Assembly (NCBI GenBank): GCA_003427395.1
Contig: BFEA01000015.1
Span: forward strand, 6,284,740 to 6,344,246
From: Chara braunii
Lineage: Eukaryota > Streptophyta > Charophyceae > Charales > Characeae
Direction: 5' to 3'
Length of the DNA: 59,507 bases
The notes under the pieces were generated by a model. The model searched no databases. It was given only the letters and a program-made list of their open reading frames with translations, and was not told the DNA's origin. A program made the translations under genes and the position numbers. Shown piece after piece: positions 11,163 through 23,296 of the stretch; position 1 is the first letter of the stretch, and each line of letters starts with the position of its first letter.

Positions 11163-11412
11163 GCGGTTTTCACCGCGGTAAAATGAGCGTTTTCATGGAA
11201 CAAGATGCCGAGGGCAGCCATAGCTATGTAGTACTATAAGTGATATAGTGCTTTGCGATGCAGCGTGAACGTGTGTGTAAGAGGTCTGTCTCTTATACAC
11301 ATCTAGATGTGTATAAGAGACAGGCGTGAACGTGTGTGTAAGAGGTAGTGCTGACTCTTTCACGGTTTTCACCGCGGTAAAATGAGCGTTTTCACGGAAC
11401 AAAATGCCGAGG
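11163..11412. repeat. Local duplication around an adapter junction
   Basis: Two nested duplications surround the adapter at 11286-11323. A 23-bp word (GCGTGAACGTGTGTGTAAGA plus GGT) is identical at 11263-11285 and 11324-11346. A ~50-bp block containing CGGTTTTCACCGCGGTAAAA occurs at 11163-11215 and 11359-11412 with a few differences. The exact 23-bp copy touching the adapter on both sides looks like a mate-pair chimera. The diverged 50-bp copies could be genuine. Confidence 0.7.
11286..11323. other. Nextera/Tn5 mosaic-end adapter dimer (assembly artefact), second
   Basis: Same 38-bp palindrome as at 9552-9589, flanked on both sides by the same 23-bp genomic word. Library residue, not a natural transposon end. 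Confidence 0.95.
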
Positions 11413-11640
11413 ATCATGGCTACTACAACTACATGCAGTGGTTCGTGGTCAACATCCTCCTCGCGGAGGAATTTCACCGCGCAGACTTGCTTGGCGATTT
11501 ACGGATTATTCCGGCAGGATCTTGATTTACCTCACCATGTCGACGGGCTGTACTGCCTTTCCACCAACTACGATCACATACTGGCAGGAGAGGTAGTGCT
11601 GACTCTTTCGGTTATCCGCGTCGTGAGAGTTACCGAGATG
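11382..11640 (+). pseudogene. Unrecognised plus-strand coding-like fragment
   Basis: An ATG at about 11382 opens MSVFTEQNAEDHGYYNYMQW and continues with FVVNILLAEEFHRADLLGD to a stop near 11527. A different frame then gives DLDLPHHVDGLYCLSTNYDH. Both halves read like real protein, so a frameshift or intron may lie between them. A shortened relative (MSVFMEQDAEGSHSYVVL, stop) precedes it at 11183-11239. I recognise no family, and the neighbouring adapter makes the local order unreliable. Confidence 0.3.
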
Positions 11641-11686
11641 ACTCTGTAAACACCAACAACGGTGAAAAGAAATCGATCCAAGTCTT

Positions 11687-11858
11687 GGGGTCTCGCCGCA
11701 CGGCACACGAAACGAAAACGAAACGAGTGCATCTGCCCAACAACTTAAAAAGGTGGCAAAATACACTCGCATTTATAGCAAACCGATGAACCTGGCCATT
11801 TTCTGTTGGAAGATTCATTCGTTTTGTTTTTCGTTTCGTGTGTCGTGCGGCAACAACG
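11687..11858. mobile_element. Foldback MITE, GGGTCTCGCCGCAC subtype
   Basis: Long inverted arms: TCGCCGCACGGCACACGAAA at 11691-11710 pairs with sequence ending CGTTTCGTGTGTCGTGCGGC at 11831-11851. It resembles the GGGCCTCGC family (17-25 kb) in its ends and in the internal word GGAAGATTCATTC, but its arms differ, so it is either a divergent member or a sister family. Confidence 0.55.
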
Positions 11859-11922
11859 TTGGACCTGGAGATCACCAGCCGACTAACTTACAAGTTCCGG
11901 ATCCGGACGTCACCAGAAGTGT

Positions 11923-11923
11923 G

Positions 11924-11974
<51 letters not shown>
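11923..11974. repeat. Poly(A) tract
   Basis: About 50 A residues followed by GAA repeats. It may be the tail of a retrocopied element, but no gene body could be tied to it. Confidence 0.6.
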
Positions 11975-11976
<2 letters not shown>

Positions 11977-12235
11977 AGAAGAAGAACTGTAACAGGCCGT
12001 TTTGGGTGATGGAGGTCACACTGTTTAGCAGCTCTCATCGCCTTGGCTGAGGAAAACCGGCATTTTCCTTGCTTGGTGAATGCTCCGAGTTGCGTGTTAT
12101 CTTCAGACCGAATGGTCAGAGAGTCGGCAGACATTGTTCCGCGCAGTAGAGACGCGCGAGCTTTCACGTCTGGACCAGCTCAGTGTGTGCAGTGCTTCCA
12201 AGATCCGGTGATTGGTTATCCGTCAAGTTTTGTTG

Positions 12236-12405
12236 TCCACAGTGTCTTTAAAAAGATTGCTCATCAGCGGTGTTTCCGCACAAGCTTCGCCATCTTCACG
12301 AGCCTCGTTATCAGCGGCTCTCTCGGAAAGCTCAGTCCTCCGTGCAAACTCGCCATCCAGTGTTATTCTTCCCTGCGCTTCCTCAGATCAGGGGGTTCCG
12401 CAGCA
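12236..12405 (-). other. Short coding-like frame, unrecognised
   Basis: On the minus strand a ~55-codon open stretch reads SEEAQGRITLDGEFARRTEL, then SERAADNEAREDGEAC and ending FKDTVDNKT-stop. Charged, non-repetitive and plausible as an exon end, but no start, splice sites or family are evident. Confidence 0.25.
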
Positions 12406-12469
12406 GTATATGTATTAGACAAGCAGAACTGGCAGGGTCTCCAACCTGAAGTGAAGTGGTTATGAATGA

Positions 12470-14204
12470 GCCAGCACAGTCAAGGGCTCGATCGCCTCTG
12501 TTGGCTCCAGCATCATCAGAATCACACCAAACAAGGGTGTAGGAACTTACTATGACACGATTTTACGAAGACGGTTTATATCCCCGCCCCGAGGACGTTC
12601 CTTGCGATGGGGTAGAGATTTAAGGGCAGGAGACTATCATCAGCCTGAGGGTAAATCCAATGATTGATAAAACCAAAGTTAGGTGGCAGCATTGGTGGCT
12701 TAAACCACCAGTACTCGGCCCACCAGCTATCGGTCGTGGCGCTTTCCCGCGCGCCACACCTTTAGGGCTTCGGGGTATCGACTGAACAGAGCATGAAAAA
12801 GGGGATAAAGGGGGAGGGGGAGAAAACTTCGCCCAGGACCGGACGCCTGATACTTACTGCCACACGCTAATTCCTCCGTGTCTCTATGATCCCCAGTCCC
12901 TAGATGTATATACCAGGCCTTGTCCTACCCTCTCTTCCTTCGTCCCATGTCTGCTCCCCCGTTCCTCCTCTCTAGCTTCCGTACCATCTCAAATCCACCA
13001 GACTATTGGTCGGGGGGGGGAAGGGGTCAGGGAAATCATCCGTTGTTCTCATTGGAATTGAGGAGTCCACCTTGGTCCATTCATGGAAATACAGCCGATA
13101 GTCTTTACTCAACCCTTCCTCCTCTTGATTTCTCTGTGTGTTCCTTTTCACCCTCCCCATCTTTCCCCCCTTGTTTTCCCCCCGAGCCATCTTGTCCAGA
13201 AGTCCTGCACTTTTTGGTCTTACTCTTGTTGTATATGTGTGTGGCGGATTTGGGCTTCGACATCTTCCCAGTGAGTTGTTATCACTGTTTGGATTTGTTT
13301 GTATGATTTCAGTAAATTCAGGGCCTTCCAATCTCACACGGCAATCAATGCTCACAGGAATCTCCCCCAACTGGTTCTCTAATGTACACTCTAAATCCGG
13401 TCATTATCAGGCAGGCATTATAAGAAATTGACAGCTGGGACTGGGTCTGATAGAGAACGGGAGGAACTAGTGCGTAGCTGCAAATATCTGGCGCCCGGTT
13501 CTAGGCGAAGAGGTTCTCCTCACTTTCAGCCCCTGCTCAGTCAATCCCCTGTCTCCAGGGCAATCAACGCTGGCAGAAACCTCTCTCAATTGTTTCTCTA
13601 ATGTGCTCTGAATTCAGCATGTAAATGGGACGCTGGACCCGTTTTCCAGAGGGTGATGCTCCCGACCAATAGATGGAGCCTCTCCCTGTGTTCTAGTGGT
13701 GTCTGATCTTATCAGCGTTCCGAAGTGAAAGGATTACTACTTCCTACCGACTAACCATTAATAGCATTGTGCGATTACTACCAAACTGATTCCCCTGCTC
13801 TCGGTCCTAATACTCTGGCTGGCTATCGTTGACCCAAACCCGTAGAGAAACTTTTTTCAAGGGACGGACAAAGGAACAGACCTGACCGGACTGTGGTCCG
13901 ACTTTGGCCTACCGCTCTCGGCCTTACTTTGGCCTTTTCAGTCTACTTGGACTCTCGCTACAGTTTCCTCCCAATCTGGGGCACATTTTCAGCAAAAGCA
14001 CCTCATTCCCTTCTGGATCATCGCAAGCGGGTACGATTGTAACCTTAGCTCGCATTTCACCGTGAGCAGGCTTTCCTCAATCTGGCAACCCGGCATCGTG
14101 CATTCCCTAATCTTGTGGAGCATCCCATTAATTAGGGTCCGCTTCTGTTTCTGGCTTGTAAACGACGGAAGTCCTGAAAACTCTTATATCCCAACATCTA
14201 GAAG
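12470..14204. other. Stretch without recognisable gene; possible non-autonomous element
   Basis: The sequence begins at 12701 with TTAAACCACCAGTACTCGGCC, the left end of the TTTAAACCACC MITE family. A matching right end, GGGCCAAGTACTGGTGGTTT, sits at 14208-14227. If paired, they bound a 1.5 kb element without a recognisable transposase. A CT-rich tract lies at 13100-13200 and a GGGACGCTGGACCC repeat at 13627-13680. Confidence 0.4.
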
Positions 14205-15146
14205 TTGGGCCAAGTACTGGTGGTTTAAAGAAAGAACTGTAGTCGTCTTATTCAAGGACACGTCAAAAGATCTACCAAGAAAGGCGACACTGGACGTCAT
14301 CCGAGCCTATGAGAGTGTGTGGTCCAGGAGAGAGCTGAAGGGAAGGGCAACATAATCAGCCCTTAGGGAATACACAGCTCCAATGAAAAACCTTAAATGA
14401 CCGTGATCCCAGACACTAGAACTATGTTTCCATGGGACGCTGGACCCAGTTTCCAGCAGGTGACGCTCCCCACCAATAGATGGAGCAGCCCAAGGAACAA
14501 GCCTTCAATCCCAGTGGCTCTCTTACCACCACCGAGATAGTGGGTTTGGAAAAGGGCTTTCTTCCAAAAAAAAAAAAAAGAGAGTGTGTGGTGCAGAGAT
14601 GGAGTATTCGAGATCCACCTGCTTAAAGAGCCACCATCAAGTTTGGAGGTACCAATGTCCTGGCTTTTCTTCTTCTTCTTTTTTTTTTTTTTTTTTGCTC
14701 ACATCTCTCATGGGTGCAAGTGGTGCTGGTAGGAGCAGGCACCACTATCACCCCTTGGGAGGCTCCTCGATCGGTCGGACCGGACCGTGTTCATAAATTA
14801 TAAGGGGTGGAGCTTCAGCGGTACGAATGTCCTGGCTTACGTAGCCAGAGACAGGACAGGGGCATGTTGGCTCATTCAGCAGAGAGAATACAAAGTAAAC
14901 CACCAGTACTTGGCCCATACATCGGCTGCGGGTGTTTCCCGTTAACGGGCACCACTATCACCCCTAGGGAGGCTCCTCGATCGGTCGGACTGGACCATGT
15001 TTATAAACTATTAGTAGAGTGGAGCTTCAGCGGTATGAATGTCCTGGCTTACGTAGCCAGAGACAGGACGGGCATGTTGGCTCGTTCAGCAGAGAGAATA
15101 CATAGTTCTGTGGTATGGCATCTCTTCTTCCATTAGTTTTGGAAGG
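14205..15146. other. Repeat mosaic
   Basis: Holds the 14205-14228 MITE end, the GGGACGCTGGACCC repeat (14432-14485), poly(A) and poly(T) tracts, and a truncated MITE left end at 14895. A ~190-bp direct duplication is visible: the block GCTCCTCGATCGGTCGGAC ... GGAGCTTCAGCGGTA appears at 14762-14890 and again at 14972-15100. No gene seen. Confidence 0.6.
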
Positions 15147-15353
15147 TTTAAACCACCAGTACTTTGCCCATACATAGGCCGCGGGCGTTTCCCGTCAACG
15201 CGCCTCGACTGATGGGCTTCGGGCTGCCGGACCACAATGGCCGGTGGCGGCAGCCAAAAGAAAAACAATCGACACGGCAGCTCGGCAAAACTTGGTGTGC
15301 AGGACGTTTCCCTGCTCAGCATCAATAGCTGGGCCAAGTACTGGTGGTTTAAA
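15147..15353. mobile_element. TTTAAACCACC-family MITE, full copy 1
   Basis: Left end TTTAAACCACCAGTACTTTG and right end CAAGTACTGGTGGTTTAAA are inverted complements over about 24 bp, giving a 207-bp element. Two other full copies of nearly equal size lie at 57489-57698 and 58133-58334. Solitary ends lie at 12701, 14205-14228, 14895, 16290 and 55660. The ends always include TTAA, so either TTAA is the target site (as in piggyBac-type elements) or it is part of the terminal repeat. Confidence 0.7.
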
Positions 15354-17126
15354 TGGCAAGAGTCAGATCCCACTACCTTGGATTATTCATTTTTGACCGT
15401 ACGTTGGCTCGTTCAGCAGAGAGAATTCAGCTACAATGACCGTACGTTGCGTCCGGGGGAAGACTGTACGGCCTTTCAGTTTCACGATGATATCCACAGG
15501 CTGTTTCCCTTTCAATATAGGTAGGAGTAGTGGTACGTAGGTAGTGTGAGGAAATATTGAGAGAAGAGTATATAGTTAAAAAAAAAAAAAGAAAAAAAAA
15601 AAAGACAAAAGGATTAAAAAAAATAACGGCAAAACCAACGGCTTAGCTCACCTTGGTTTGTACACCCGTAAACTGTTGAAATGCAAACGGGAGTTGGAAC
15701 CCAGATGGAACCAGATGGATGCGTATGTGAAAATGCCTGAATTCATTAGAAATGATCCAGTTTCACGATGAAATCTAAAGGCTGTCAACCTTCTCCGAAA
15801 AAAAAAAGGGAAGAAAAAAAAAGGAGAAAAGAAATATAAAAAAAAAAAAAGGAAAGAATCATTGGTTGCAATATCACTACTGACCGTCGAAAATGCTCTC
15901 CCTGACAAAGGGGAGGAGGCGGGGGGGAGTGGGGGGGGCGCCGGAGGAAGGAAAGGCTTTTTAAAGAGAGAAAAAAACACCTGCGATAACTAAAAAGAAA
16001 AAGAAAAAAAAAGAAAAATTCCTGCACATACTGGCTTGGCTTCAGCGTGCACACACACTTGTATACATATTGGAGCTAGACCCATAAGATAAATTCGCAA
16101 ATCCGAAATAATAGCAGAAACGTGTACTTCGATTCGTGACAATCGTCAAACCACTTGTACTTCCTCGAGTCGAGCCCGTTAACGCGCGAAGATTGTAGGA
16201 AACGTACGCCTCACTACAGGAGCGCCCAATTTCATCCGACTAGAAACGTTTCTACTCTTTTTTTTTTTTTTTTTTTTCCCGCGGCGGATAGCTGGGCCTA
16301 AAAGTACTGGTGGTTCAAAATTGGAAACATACATAGAAAGATCTTTATTTCTATTTTTTTTTCAGAGAAAGAAGATCTATATTTTGAGAATTTGGAACAG
16401 CTGGGATTGGTAGTCGAGCTTGGCTCGTTAGCGAAACTGGCTGAGGCTGCCAGGATAACTCCGGGTCGAATTGTGAGGTCCCCGTCCTCGTCCCAAAGTT
16501 TCTTTTTTGGTCAATGCAATGATAATGTTTTCCAAAAAAAAAAAAACAACGATCTTTTCAGAGCATGGCACCCGTGTGCAAGAACGACATGCATAAAAAG
16601 AAAAGAAAAGAAAGAAAGGGCCTAGTTGCACTACCGCCATAGGCCAACCATAGGCCAAGTTTGGCGAGTAGGCGCCTGGTTGCACTTACTCGCCAAACTT
16701 GACGAATGCAAAATGTGTCAGACGGCTCTCCACACCGTCGACACAACTTGTGGGGAGTGAAATCAGTTTCCCCGCCTGTGCACGGCGGTTTGTGGAGGGT
16801 GGTCTTCGGACCTCGCCACAAAACAGCTTTCTGGAGAGTGCAGGGCTTCACGAGTCGACATGGGGGAGACAATTTTTTTTAACGTTTCTGTAGAAGAAAT
16901 CTCGTGGCGAGTACATCCAACCAGGCCTCGAGTTGGACACGATTCAAACGCAAAGAAAAGAAAAAAAGCAGAAACGTGCACTGTAAAAAGTTGGGACCTA
17001 CGTAGATAGCATCCTACTTATTTTTTGAAAACAAAATTCAAAGCAATTTTTTTTTTTTTTGGACTTCCGAACCTTTCTTTATACGTATGGAAGGGTGCAA
17101 TCAATAAACTCGCACTTAATCATTTT
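15354..17126. other. Stretch without recognisable gene
   Basis: A- and T-homopolymer-rich DNA with short open frames of low complexity. It contains a ~68-bp repeat at 16430-16497 (GAGGCTGCCRGGATAACTCC core) also found at 33326-33393, in both cases followed by an A-rich tract. That arrangement suggests the 3' end of a SINE-like retroposon. Confidence 0.5.
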
Positions 17127-17248
17127 GGGCTTCGCTGCACACCTACTCTCGACATGCGCAAAAAACACATGTGCCAATGTATCTTTCCGTATTCTGGCGG
17201 AGGATTCAGTGTCATTTTCCACACTCCGAGAACAGTGGAGCGAGTGCC
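17127..17248. mobile_element. GGGCCTCGC-family foldback MITE, copy 1
   Basis: A 122-bp element with terminal inverted repeat GGGCTTCGCTGCACACCTAC and diverged complement ending GTGGAGCGAGTGCC. It contains the family's inner motif, GTATCTTTCCGTATTCTGGCGG then AGGATTCA. No clear target duplication. Confidence 0.65.
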
Positions 17249-17367
17249 ATTGGTTCTAGAAAACGTCCGAAAATGTTCTCCCTGACCAAAAAAAAAAAAA
17301 AAAACTCCAAAATGTTATCCCTGATTATAAAATAGACTACGCATACATTCGATGATGCCGGCACAAT

Positions 17368-17488
17368 GGGGCTCGCTGCACTACCTCTTGAAATGTGCAA
17401 AAAGAGTGAATCTTCGGCTAGAATATGGAAAGATACACCGCCAATATTTTTGTCTTTTGTGAATGTCGAGAGTAATGCAGCGACGCCC
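17368..17488. mobile_element. GGGCCTCGC-family foldback MITE, copy 2
   Basis: 121 bp, flanked by AAT on both sides (17365-17367, 17489-17491). A longer direct repeat TGCCGGCACA also occurs two bases outside each end, so the true target duplication could be 3 bp or about 10 bp. Confidence 0.75.
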
Positions 17489-17751
17489 AATGCCGGCACA
17501 TTTCACATTATGCCCTCCTCTTACCACGAGACTTGCCGGGCAGACATTGGACGAGGCACATGTACGACACTCGTATAATATCAAAACTCGCTCAGAAAAG
17601 CCATAAAAACGATTTAAAAAAGACGACAGCTGCAATTAACAATGATGAGAATGTCTTAAAAATAAAAAACATAAAAATAAAAAGAACAAGAAGAAGAAAG
17701 AGGATAAGAAGAAGAAAGTGGATAAGAAGAAGAAGAAGAAATGATGACAAT

Positions 17752-17873
17752 GGGCCTCGCTGCTCTACTCTCGAAATGTGCAAAACGAGAATGTATCTTC
17801 CGCTTGAATATGGAAAAATACACCGTCATGATTTTTGTCTTTTGTGCATGCGGAGAGTAGTGCAGCGAGGCCC
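17752..17873. mobile_element. GGGCCTCGC-family foldback MITE, copy 3
   Basis: 122 bp, with the best preserved ends of the family: GGGCCTCGCTGCTCTACTCT and complement AGAGTAGTGCAGCGAGGCCC. Flanked by AAT (17749-17751 and 17874-17876). No coding capacity. Confidence 0.85.
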
Positions 17874-17876
17874 AAT

Positions 17877-19597
17877 GTCACGTATGAAGGCGATACGACA
17901 GCTGGAATTATGGTCACAACGGAAACGTAGCGAAGGCGCATGCAACGGTACTCGATAGGAAAAAGGAGAATAGAATCCCAAATGAAAGAAAAGTAAAACC
18001 CGGTTCATCGTCTTCTTAATATATCGTCGCCCACAATACACCCGCAGGCACTGAGCATGCAAAAGGAGAACTGACACCCTCCCAGAAAGTTCAAAAATAG
18101 ACACAGAAAAACAAAATACACCCCACCCCAAAAAAAAAAGACACCCTACCAAAAACAAAAAAAAAGACACCCTAAAAAACAGAAAAACTAGAAAAGACAA
18201 CCCCACCCAAAAAAAAGACCTTACCAAAAAAAAAAGAAAGACACCCTACCAACAAAAAAAAAAGACACCCTACCAACTGGCCTAACTCAGTTAGGCCACA
18301 CATGTGCTGTTGAAATACACGTCTGCTTTCGAGTTCCGGCGGAATCAGACGAACGAACGCAACGCCGAATTTAGCTGCGGCCAGTCAGATCAAGATGATA
18401 TCTCACGGCTGTCACCCTTTCAAAAAAAAAAAAAAAAAAAAAAAAAGAACCCACACCTTCAGGCACGGAAAGTAAAACACGGTTCTTAATTCGTTGACGT
18501 CCAGATTATCCAAGCAGTTGCCTTCTTCTTCACAAACAACGCCACTTAACGACTGGAAACAACACGCAAATTTTCAATTAAAAAAACACAAAAAACACGC
18601 AAATTCGTTGACACCGGAACTTGTTGGAAGTAACTTTTTAATTGTGTGTCATGCAGAGTCGTCAATTGAAAAAAACACGCAAATTTTCAATTAAATAAAC
18701 ACAAAACAAACACACTCAACACAATCCCTACTCCACCCGTTTCATCAGCACACCACTCTCCCTTGTACTACGCCCTCTCTGCCTCTCCGTCTCCGTCTCC
18801 CTCTCCCTCTCCCTCCCTCTGCCTCCTACCTGTCAACCGATTCTCCGTTCCAACAACCAAGCATTGACTTAAGGAAATAAGTTCACTTTCTCTCAAGTAG
18901 TCACCCACCATCCTGCGAAACCACAGCCAAGGGGAGGGCACGGAAGAAAGACAAAAAAAAAAAAAAAAAAAACACGAAAACTTAAAATCCGTTCGCACCC
19001 ACCATCCTTCGAAGCGAAACCACAACCAAGGGAAGGGCGTGGAAGAATTACAAAAAATAACAATAATAATTAAATAAAAATAAAATAAAATAACGAAAAA
19101 AAAAAACGGCAACTTCAAATACGTGTGGAAATACGTTACGTAACTTCCTATTTAAGGTCGTCAACTGAAAATCCGAAAACTTCGAAGAGAAGTGCAATCG
19201 ACTCCAAGCCATCAGAGCCGTCTCACAGCCCCCTATGCTCCCCTCTCATCATATATCACCCTCCCCTTCTACACTCTTTCTCCACACCCCTCTCATCATA
19301 TATACGAGTTCCTGTGAAACGACTCCCACCTTCATGTATCTAATATCTGAACAGATATATGCCCCCTCGCATCCGTCGTCATGACCATATCCGACTCTTC
19401 GGCTTCACTAAGCACAGAACATCCGCTTCATACAACGCACATCCCTACCGACCACCGAACCTCTACCCGTATCCATTCTAGGCCTTGTATAGGCTCAGTC
19501 CAACCTCACATGCATCCCCCATCCGACCGACTTCAAGCAAACCTGCTCTGTCAATGCCGTCTCTCAGACGTTACTTCCGTCTTCGATGGAGGGCTCT
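17877..19597. other. A-rich, low-complexity stretch without gene
   Basis: Multiple ACACCCTACC-AAAAA repeats near 18120-18280, several long A runs, and two related blocks at 18895-18935 and 19003-19050 (CCACCATCCT ... AAACCACARCCAAGGGRAGGG). Open frames are products of low-complexity sequence. Confidence 0.6.
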
Positions 19598-19703
19598 CTC
19601 TCTCTCTTCTCTATGTCTATCTCTCTCCGCCACAAAGGCAGAGAGGGAGAAGCTGGCCCAAGTGTGCCCCACTTGTGGCAAGAGCTGATGTGCCACGACA
19701 CTT

Positions 19704-19766
<63 letters not shown>

Positions 19767-19900
19767 GCTCGCTCGCTCGCTCGCTCGCTCGCTCGCTCTT
19801 CTCTATGTCTATCTCTCTCCCCCACAAAGGCAGAGAGGGAGAAGCTGGGAGCCCAAGTGTGCCCCACTTGTGGCAAAAACGGATGTGCCACGACACTTGA
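19598..19900. repeat. (CT)n(GCTC)n microsatellite between two direct repeats
   Basis: A ~100-bp block (19607-19704) recurs at 19798-19900 with about 92% identity. The space between is (TC)n followed by (GCTC)n from 19705 to 19797. Expansion by slippage or unequal exchange between the two blocks is the simplest origin. Each block holds the palindromic word AAGTGTGCCCCACTTGTGG. Confidence 0.85.
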
Positions 19901-20226
19901 GTGACTGGCACAGCAAGTGAAACCGTACACGACAGTTCGTCGTCTACTGGCGGTGACAACGTCTTCCATCGTTAGACATGTAGCAGCTGTTAGCGTCTGC
20001 CTGCAATCTATCTAACCTCATCCTATGCTTCCTCTACGCACCAAACAGCAGACATTATGCACATACCAACCTCGCCACAACACCAGCAAATAGAAGCCTA
20101 CAAGACTGCTCGTTGTCCACTTAAGGTGGTCAACAAACACCTCTTACACCTCTTACATCTTTGTGCACCCCAGCAGCTATTAACTGTGCCTGCAATCCTG
20201 CAATCCTGCAATCTACATCTTCCCCC

Positions 20227-20407
20227 GAACAGAACGCACGGCCATAATGCACGTATCTAGACTGAAAGTTGGCCCAAATTCGGCTATAGTCGTCATCCTT
20301 GGCTTCCTGTACCTCTTCCTCCGAATACAACGCACGGCCATAGTGGCACGTACCTAGACTGAAAGTTGCCCCAAATGCGGCTAGTCCTAATCATCGGCTT
20401 CCTGTAA
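20227..20407. repeat. Tandem duplication, ~96-bp unit
   Basis: Two adjacent units share ACGCACGGCCATARTG, CTAGACTGAAAGTTG and CGGCTTCCTGTA-type words, with scattered substitutions. Confidence 0.75.
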
Positions 20408-23296
20408 GCATCACACCGCAGACAGTAAGCACATACCGCCCTCGCCAACCGCAGCAATGACAAAACAAGCATCACATACGTGACCGCTCGTCTGTCGCTG
20501 GCTGACGGGCATGCTGAGGCTTTCAGCACCTTTCCTTGCAACGAATACACGACGCTACCTAGTTAGTGACGCAGGGATTTCCTCAAGTAGGGAACCCCCT
20601 GATCTCTTGAATGTTCCGTGAAGCTACACCGCGCCGCGCGCTTCCTATGTCAATTACCCTATCCTGCAGTAGTCAATGACGTACAGGCTTTTCCTCACTA
20701 CCCCACCGTCTTCACCCGCATATAACGCCCGGACCTTACAGCTGTATTTGGGCCACTTTTCAGTCCAAATACAGCACTTTTGGGGCCACTTTTCAGTCCG
20801 TTTGCAGCTATAGTGACGAGGCGTTCTATTCGTGTGAAGACGGTCGGTGGTCCGCGCCAGCTATTCTTTAGGTATGGCTGGCCTCGGCATTATCGATGGA
20901 CTGCAGTGAGAGTTGACATATTGCACGACGCCGACGGACACCTAACACCTCAAACATCTCGCGCAACGATAACGCCCAAAGAAAAAAGAATTCAGCATCT
21001 TCATCACCCACCTAATGAACAAAAGAAACGAAGCAAAGAAGAAAGAATTATGCACATTCACCCGCCTAATGAACAAACAAAACAGCAAGGAAGAAAGAAT
21101 TGTGCATCTTTGCCCGCCTAATGAACAATCACCTTCACCCGCCTAATGAACGAACAACAAAACGAAGCAAGGAAGAAATAATGTGCATCTTTACCCGCCT
21201 AATGACCAATCAAAAGCACTTCAATAGGCCGGTTCATACAAATCACACAGTACACAGTACGTCTGCTGCTATAAGTATGTACGGAAAAGGAGCCAATTGA
21301 ATTTCGAAAAAAATGTTCACAAAACATAGATCGATCGAAAGAGAGTTTGACTACAAGGCGTCCACGGAGAGGCCTCAGATTTCAAGACTCACCACGTCCC
21401 CGACCGTCCCTTCAAAGACCACTCTATATCACCTCCCCCTCTCCCCTCTCCCGTCTCCCCTCTCCCCTCCCCCTCCCGCCCCACCTCCCCTTCCCTCGCA
21501 GCTCCTGCTCCTTCAGAGAGCAAAATATGCCAGCCTCCACTCCTCGTCCCACCTAATGTCAACCCCGATACCACCAAGTCCAATACACCAACCCCCTTCC
21601 CCTCTCTGCCCCCTTCGTGGGGAAGCAAACCAAGCCAAACCACCAAGTCGTGTTTGCCTGGCAAGCCGTAGGTTGTGTATTCGATTCATGGTTTGGACAT
21701 GCACGAACCCACAGTCGGTTCGATTTGCTTATTGCTTTTTGCTTAACCCCCATCGAACGGCGAGGCGCCAGGTTGTGTTGGCCTGGCAAGCCGTAGGTTT
21801 TCCGTTCGATGCTCGGTTTGGACATACACGAGCCCACAGTCGGTTCGGCTTGCTTCGCTTATCACCCCAATCCATCGCCCGGGATCGACACCTAGAAATG
21901 AAGAGTGCGGTCGATTGGAACTGGGCCTCGGCTCTGACAGACAACACGGCAGACAATCCACGTGTCAGGCCGACCCCGACCATCTCCTGATGCCCCGACT
22001 GAAACCGCAAGCAAGCACCTACAGCACCTCCATCCGTCCAATGGTGCGGAAAGAACCAAGGACAAGGTAGCTGCCTGCCTACGGCAACGCCGCCGTTAGT
22101 CCCCTCCCCTACCCCTTCTCCCCGTCACAACCATCCGTGCCAGTCTCTAGACCTAAGCCCATGCCACTAAGGGAACTCGCACCCCGGGACTTTTTCGACG
22201 GAGCTCTGGACGTGATTCGGGTCAGATGCGGCCAGCTGCGGTCGTAATTGCAATCAGATACATGCCTTGAAGCGACGACATGCTCATGCTGGCTGATTGG
22301 CGCCCATAACATAACGGTTTGTGCCCCTGCAAGAACAACTCGATCGGCTGGCTGACAGTCGTTCTCCGGTAGGACAGCCGCTGTGTCATCCTCAGTAATT
22401 TCCCATGGTAAAGTAGCTTTTCAAAATATAGGGTCACTCCACTGAGCCCGAATGTTTGGCCGCCGCAGCCGACGGCAACGAGGCAACGATGCCATGTCAA
22501 ACCAATGAATGAATAGCAGCAGTCCTTAGCGAACGGAAGGGAAAGAAAAGAAAAAAGGACAATCTTTGACAGTCGAAAACAAAAAAAAATCATCGTCAAT
22601 TACGCACGCGCGACCGACATCGCTGCGCAACACAGCAGCCAGCCGACTCTGGCGCGTACCAAAAAACAAAATAAAACAATAGATGGATGCCAAGCCGCCC
22701 ACCGCTCTTACCAATCCCCTACAAAGCAAGAAGAGAACCTTCACCTGACCTCATCCTGCCTTACGCCCAAGAAAGACCCCACTCTCAGCACGTAGTAGAC
22801 GCCATAAAGACGCCACACACATAGTCACATCAAACACCACCTCCCCCGTCCGCCCCCCCCACTAAAAGTACCCGTTCCCGCGTTGTGGTACACTGTATTC
22901 CGCGCCCAACAATTCCTCCCCCGTTTGCTCCCTCCGCTGTGCAAAAAAGGCGCGACCGCTCCGCCGCCCCTTCGAAAAGGGTGGAGCCAAGATGTACTAC
23001 TGACTTGACCATATATTGCATAATCTAATAATAATTTACGAAAAGCCCAATCAGCAAGATTTCAGATTAAAGCGCCTACCAAACCCCATCCGTCCAAATC
23101 AGCAAACCCCTTCCCTCGCCTCAAACACTACGTGGAGTCCAAAATACACACGACACCTTGCACTACCTACCTCAACCCCGTTCTCCTCATCTTGTCCACA
23201 ACTTACGCGCACGACCAACAACCTTACCACCTCACAAACCACGTCCATGAACAACGGCGTCAACCACTGCGGAGCCGAAGAAACACACACCACAGA
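20408..23296. other. Stretch without recognisable gene
   Basis: Contains short tandem groups: ACCCGCCTAATGAACAA words at 21055-21220, and a 124-bp-period duplication at 21657-21860 with a pol III B-box-like GTATTCGATTC. There is a CT-rich stretch at 21425-21500. A short hairpin lies at 20740-20775 (GCTGTATTTGG with CCAAATACAGC). No open frame shows a domain or clean coding structure. Confidence 0.5.

Noticed and set aside
9552-11323. Terminal inverted repeats of a bacterial-type Tn5 insertion
   Set aside because: The two mosaic ends are back-to-back with no transposon body. This is the Nextera mate-pair junction adapter.
19381-19969. Long ORFs on both strands near 19.4-19.97 kb
   Set aside because: They are translations of the CT/GCTC microsatellite and its flanking duplication (Ser-Leu or Arg-Glu runs).
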